A stretch of DNA of 8,344 nucleotides from Porticoccaceae bacterium UBA2002 (lineage in GTDB: Bacteria; Pseudomonadota; Gammaproteobacteria; Pseudomonadales; Porticoccaceae). Location: assembly GCA_002334915.1 (NCBI GenBank), contig DDCQ01000079.1:10450-18793 (forward strand). The letters run 5' to 3'. A program made the position numbers and the translations under genes. The notes below the pieces were generated by a model, which made no database searches, was not told the origin of the DNA, and was given only the letters and a program-made list of their open reading frames with translations. Positions within the stretch are counted from its first letter, which is position 1, and every line of letters starts with the position of its first letter. Of the stretch, positions 6,290-8,344 are shown in pieces.

Positions 6290-7387
6290 TTAAAAGAGTG
6301 CCTCCGGGTCCAGATTGTAGGCATCCGGCGGCAGATTTTTGGCGATATCTATATTGCCCTCTTTGCCGGTCAGTTTGATGGCTTTCTTTCTCGACAGGCG
6401 ATTTTTGTTGGCATCCAGAATAACTGTCAGTTCCGGCTTTCTGCCCATACCCACCTTAAAGTCGCTAACCACGGCTACCTCGCCGCTGGTCAGCTCCACT
6501 AGTGAGCCCGGGGGATAGAGGCCAATGGCCTGTATAAAGGTATCTACCAGTTCCTTCTGAAACAGGGTTTTGCGCCAGCCGGCCAGTTTCATAATGGCCT
6601 CGGGATGGACTATGGGTGTTGCATAGTATCTGGGGCTGGTCATGGCATCGTAGCAGTCCACAATACCGGCGATTCTCGCGTACAGTGGAATCTCTGAGCC
6701 CACAAGTTGATCCGGGTAGCCACTGCCATCAAAGCGTTCATGATGATGACGGATCACCTGCAGAACCTCCTCTGGCAGCACTGCACTGGCCACGGCATTG
6801 AGCCCCAGCTCTGTATGGCGCTGGGTCTCCTGTTGCTCCTCAGGGCTCAGGGACTCGGTTTTGCGCAACAGGCTCTCGGGCAACAGCATCTTGCCACTGT
6901 CCATAAATAGCCCCGCCAGGCTGAGTCTGTACATGGATTCCTTATCAAAGCCAAGCTGACGGCCCATCACTGCGCACAGGATGGCGCAGGAAATACAGTG
7001 CCTGTGGGCATAGCTGCTCTTGCTTTTAAGGCGGGCCAGCCACACACCAGCGGCGGGGTTGCGGATAATACTCTCGACCAGAGCCTTGAGCAGAGGCGCT
7101 ATGCGCTCAATCTGCAGCGGGTTGCCAGACTTGATAGACTTGTTGATGCGGTTAAATTCTTGCTGGATACTGACATAGGCGAGGGTGCCGACTCTCAGTT
7201 CGGAGGCCAAATCGGTACTGATGCTGTACTGGGTGATGGTTCTCTGCCCCAGCTCATTGGCAAGGCTGATATCGCTGGTGGCTCTCGGTACCGCGGAGGT
7301 GTGATTCATGATTTTTAGACATCCTGTTTGTCTCTGCTTTACAAGCCAACTCTTAGTCTCAATTTCAAATCTCGAGTCATAGTCCAT
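6290..7387 (-). CDS. DUF3391/HD-GYP-type protein with altered HD dyad (probable c-di-GMP phosphodiesterase family)
   Basis: HD-GYP proteins hydrolyse the second messenger cyclic di-GMP using a bi- or tri-metal site. This 365-residue protein has an N-terminal region of about 115 residues resembling the DUF3391-linked part of such proteins, an HD-GYP domain at about 116-295, and a C-terminal tail (VELTSGEVAVV...ILDANKNR) usual for this group. The metal-ligand positions by alignment are H130, M162-D163, H191, H215-H216 and D244; K166 is also kept. HHExxDGxGYP at 215-225 is intact. The HD dyad is MD, in FMDSGK instead of the usual LHDIGK, so one metal ligand is lost. It may be a weak enzyme, use fewer metals, or act as a c-di-GMP binding protein. 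The start is uncertain: Met1 at 7387 lacks a clear Shine-Dalgarno. Met27 at 7309 has AGGAT 11 bases upstream (7321-7325), and the first 26 residues look unlike the family. A Kef-type antiporter gene ends 57 bp upstream on the same strand. Confidence 0.88.
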   Translation of the reverse strand: MDYDSRFEIETKSWLVKQRQTGCLKIMNHTSAVPRATSDISLANELGQRTITQYSISTDLASELRVGTLAYVSIQQEFNRINKSIKSGNPLQIERIAPLLKALVESIIRNPAAGVWLARLKSKSSYAHRHCISCAILCAVMGRQLGFDKESMYRLSLAGLFMDSGKMLLPESLLRKTESLSPEEQQETQRHTELGLNAVASAVLPEEVLQVIRHHHERFDGSGYPDQLVGSEIPLYARIAGIVDCYDAMTSPRYYATPIVHPEAIMKLAGWRKTLFQKELVDTFIQAIGLYPPGSLVELTSGEVAVVSDFKVGMGRKPELTVILDANKNRLSRKKAIKLTGKEGNIDIAKNLPPDAYNLDPEALF

Positions 7388-7444
7388 TAACTAATAGATC
7401 AATATGAGGATAGCAGAAAATAATCAACCCGCAGGGCTAATATG

Positions 7445-8344
7445 CTAATCGCGACGCAGTCGGCTATTGATGGCGATAGGGCTGGGGAAGTTAAACACCA
7501 CTATATAGCTGGATACCAAGAAGGTGATAATGGCGACGGCCTGAATAAGATGCGAGGCATTATTGCCAATAAGCTGGGTATTAAAGGCCAGATAGGCAAT
7601 CAACAGGGAGAATTCGCTATTTTGGCCCAGCCGAAAACCAATATCCCAGGACAGAGCTTTGCTCTCGCTTTTGGCCAGCAGGAATTTATAGATCACCGGT
7701 TTTACGCACAGCATAGCAGCAGCTAATACCAGCGCCGGCACTATAATGTGAGGTATCAGGGCCAGATCGAAGGCACCGCCAAGAGAGAAGAAGAATAAAA
7801 TCAAGAAAAAGTCGCGCAGGGGCTTAAGATTCAGAGCTATATACTGGGCAATGGGACTGGTAGCCAGGGAAATGCCGGCTACAAAGGCACCAATTTCTCG
7901 AGATAGACCAATAACCTCGGCCAGCTCGGCCACGCCAAGACACCAGCCAATGGCCAGCAAAAACACATATTCGCCAATGCGGTCAAAGCGCGCAAACAGG
8001 GGCTGCAATATGATTCGAACTGCCAGTACAGCACCGCCAATCAGCAGAGGCAGGGCAACAAGGCTTTTGCCGAAGGTAATCAGGTTTTCACTGTTGGAAT
8101 CAGACACCCCTGAAATCAGCACCAGCAGCACAAAGATAGCCAGGAAATCCTGCATCAGCAGCATACCAATCATAAGTTCACCAGAATGCTTGTGGTGCAG
8201 CACTGTGGTGGGCAGCAGTTTGATACCTATAATGGTGCTGGAAAACATCATAGAGGTGCCAACAATCATGCATTCCAGGTGGGAGTAATTAAACAGATAG
8301 GCAGTGCCATAGCCGACGGCGGCAAAAAGCAGGGAGCTGATCAG
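7445..8344 (-). CDS. Kef-type (CPA2) cation:proton antiporter, N-terminus outside window
   Basis: A membrane antiporter of the monovalent cation:proton antiporter-2 family. The frame stays open from the stop at 7445-7447 to the window edge, giving 299 residues; the residues before the first in-frame Met at 8269 (TAYLFNYSHLEC) continue the family sequence, so that Met is internal. About 80-110 N-terminal residues are missing. Seen: MMFSSTIIGIKLLP (conserved SST), GELMIGMLLMQD with a Gln-Asp pair at 8147-8152, EIGAFVAGISLATSP, and GQNSEF in a late membrane segment, the equivalent of GQxGEF in KefC. The QD pair replaces the Asp-Asp of electrogenic Na+/H+ antiporters and occurs in Kef-type K+/H+ exchangers, so K+ is the likelier ion; this is inference. 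The protein ends about 12 residues after the last membrane segment, with no RCK/TrkA-N domain, so glutathione/NAD-type gating as in KefC is not expected. The HD-GYP gene follows 57 bp downstream. Confidence 0.9.
   Translation of the reverse strand: MISSLLFAAVGYGTAYLFNYSHLECMIVGTSMMFSSTIIGIKLLPTTVLHHKHSGELMIGMLLMQDFLAIFVLLVLISGVSDSNSENLITFGKSLVALPLLIGGAVLAVRIILQPLFARFDRIGEYVFLLAIGWCLGVAELAEVIGLSREIGAFVAGISLATSPIAQYIALNLKPLRDFFLILFFFSLGGAFDLALIPHIIVPALVLAAAMLCVKPVIYKFLLAKSESKALSWDIGFRLGQNSEFSLLIAYLAFNTQLIGNNASHLIQAVAIITFLVSSYIVVFNFPSPIAINSRLRRD

Noticed and set aside
6270..6300. Weak hairpins between sohB and the HD-GYP gene (CTCTTT/AAAGAG and CGCTCT/AGAGTG)
   Set aside because: The stems have only 6 base pairs, are AT-rich, and have no clear U-tract beyond them. 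They overlap the end of the HD-GYP gene. A terminator may be needed here, but these do not make a convincing one.
7388..7444. Possible promoter for the HD-GYP gene (TTGATT on the minus strand)
   Set aside because: No -10 hexamer with acceptable match lies at the right distance, so I cannot support a promoter in this gap.

Overview
The window reads as ordinary chromosomal DNA from a gammaproteobacterium. NhaB and SohB are mainly gammaproteobacterial families, and the SohB homologue resembles the E. coli protein from its first residues onward. The fatty-acid and CoA genes, the Na+/H+ antiporter and a moderate GC content would fit a marine or aquatic heterotroph, but that is inference and I cannot name a genus. 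No RNA gene, IS element, CRISPR array or phage gene was seen. Genes fill nearly all of the window.

Region 1 (about 1-2504, plus strand) is the end of a catabolic operon. It holds the C-terminal part of an ACAD10/11-type acyl-CoA dehydrogenase, a short-chain dehydrogenase of the MFE-2 (3-hydroxyacyl-CoA dehydrogenase) type, and a zinc-free NADPH:quinone oxidoreductase-like MDR protein. The gaps are 39 and 18 bp and the ribosome binding sites are good. Together they suggest oxidation of an acyl-CoA or a related CoA ester. A strong hairpin at 2521-2554, with a U-tract in both directions, closes this operon and also the convergent nhaB.

Region 2 (2570-6254) has nhaB on the minus strand, divergent from a plus-strand pair, nudC and sohB. 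The 198-bp divergent intergenic holds a plausible nhaB promoter and a small palindrome. Both nudC and sohB appear to start at TTG. NhaB exports Na+, NudC is a Nudix NADH pyrophosphatase / NAD-RNA decapping enzyme, and SohB is a membrane-anchored S49 serine protease.

Region 3 (6290-8344, minus strand) has a DUF3391/HD-GYP-type protein, preceded 57 bp upstream by a Kef-type (CPA2) cation:proton antiporter whose N-terminus lies outside the window. The HD-GYP protein keeps the GYP motif and most metal ligands, but the His of the HD dyad is Met. That is the most noteworthy observation here. I do not see evidence of a wholly new system.
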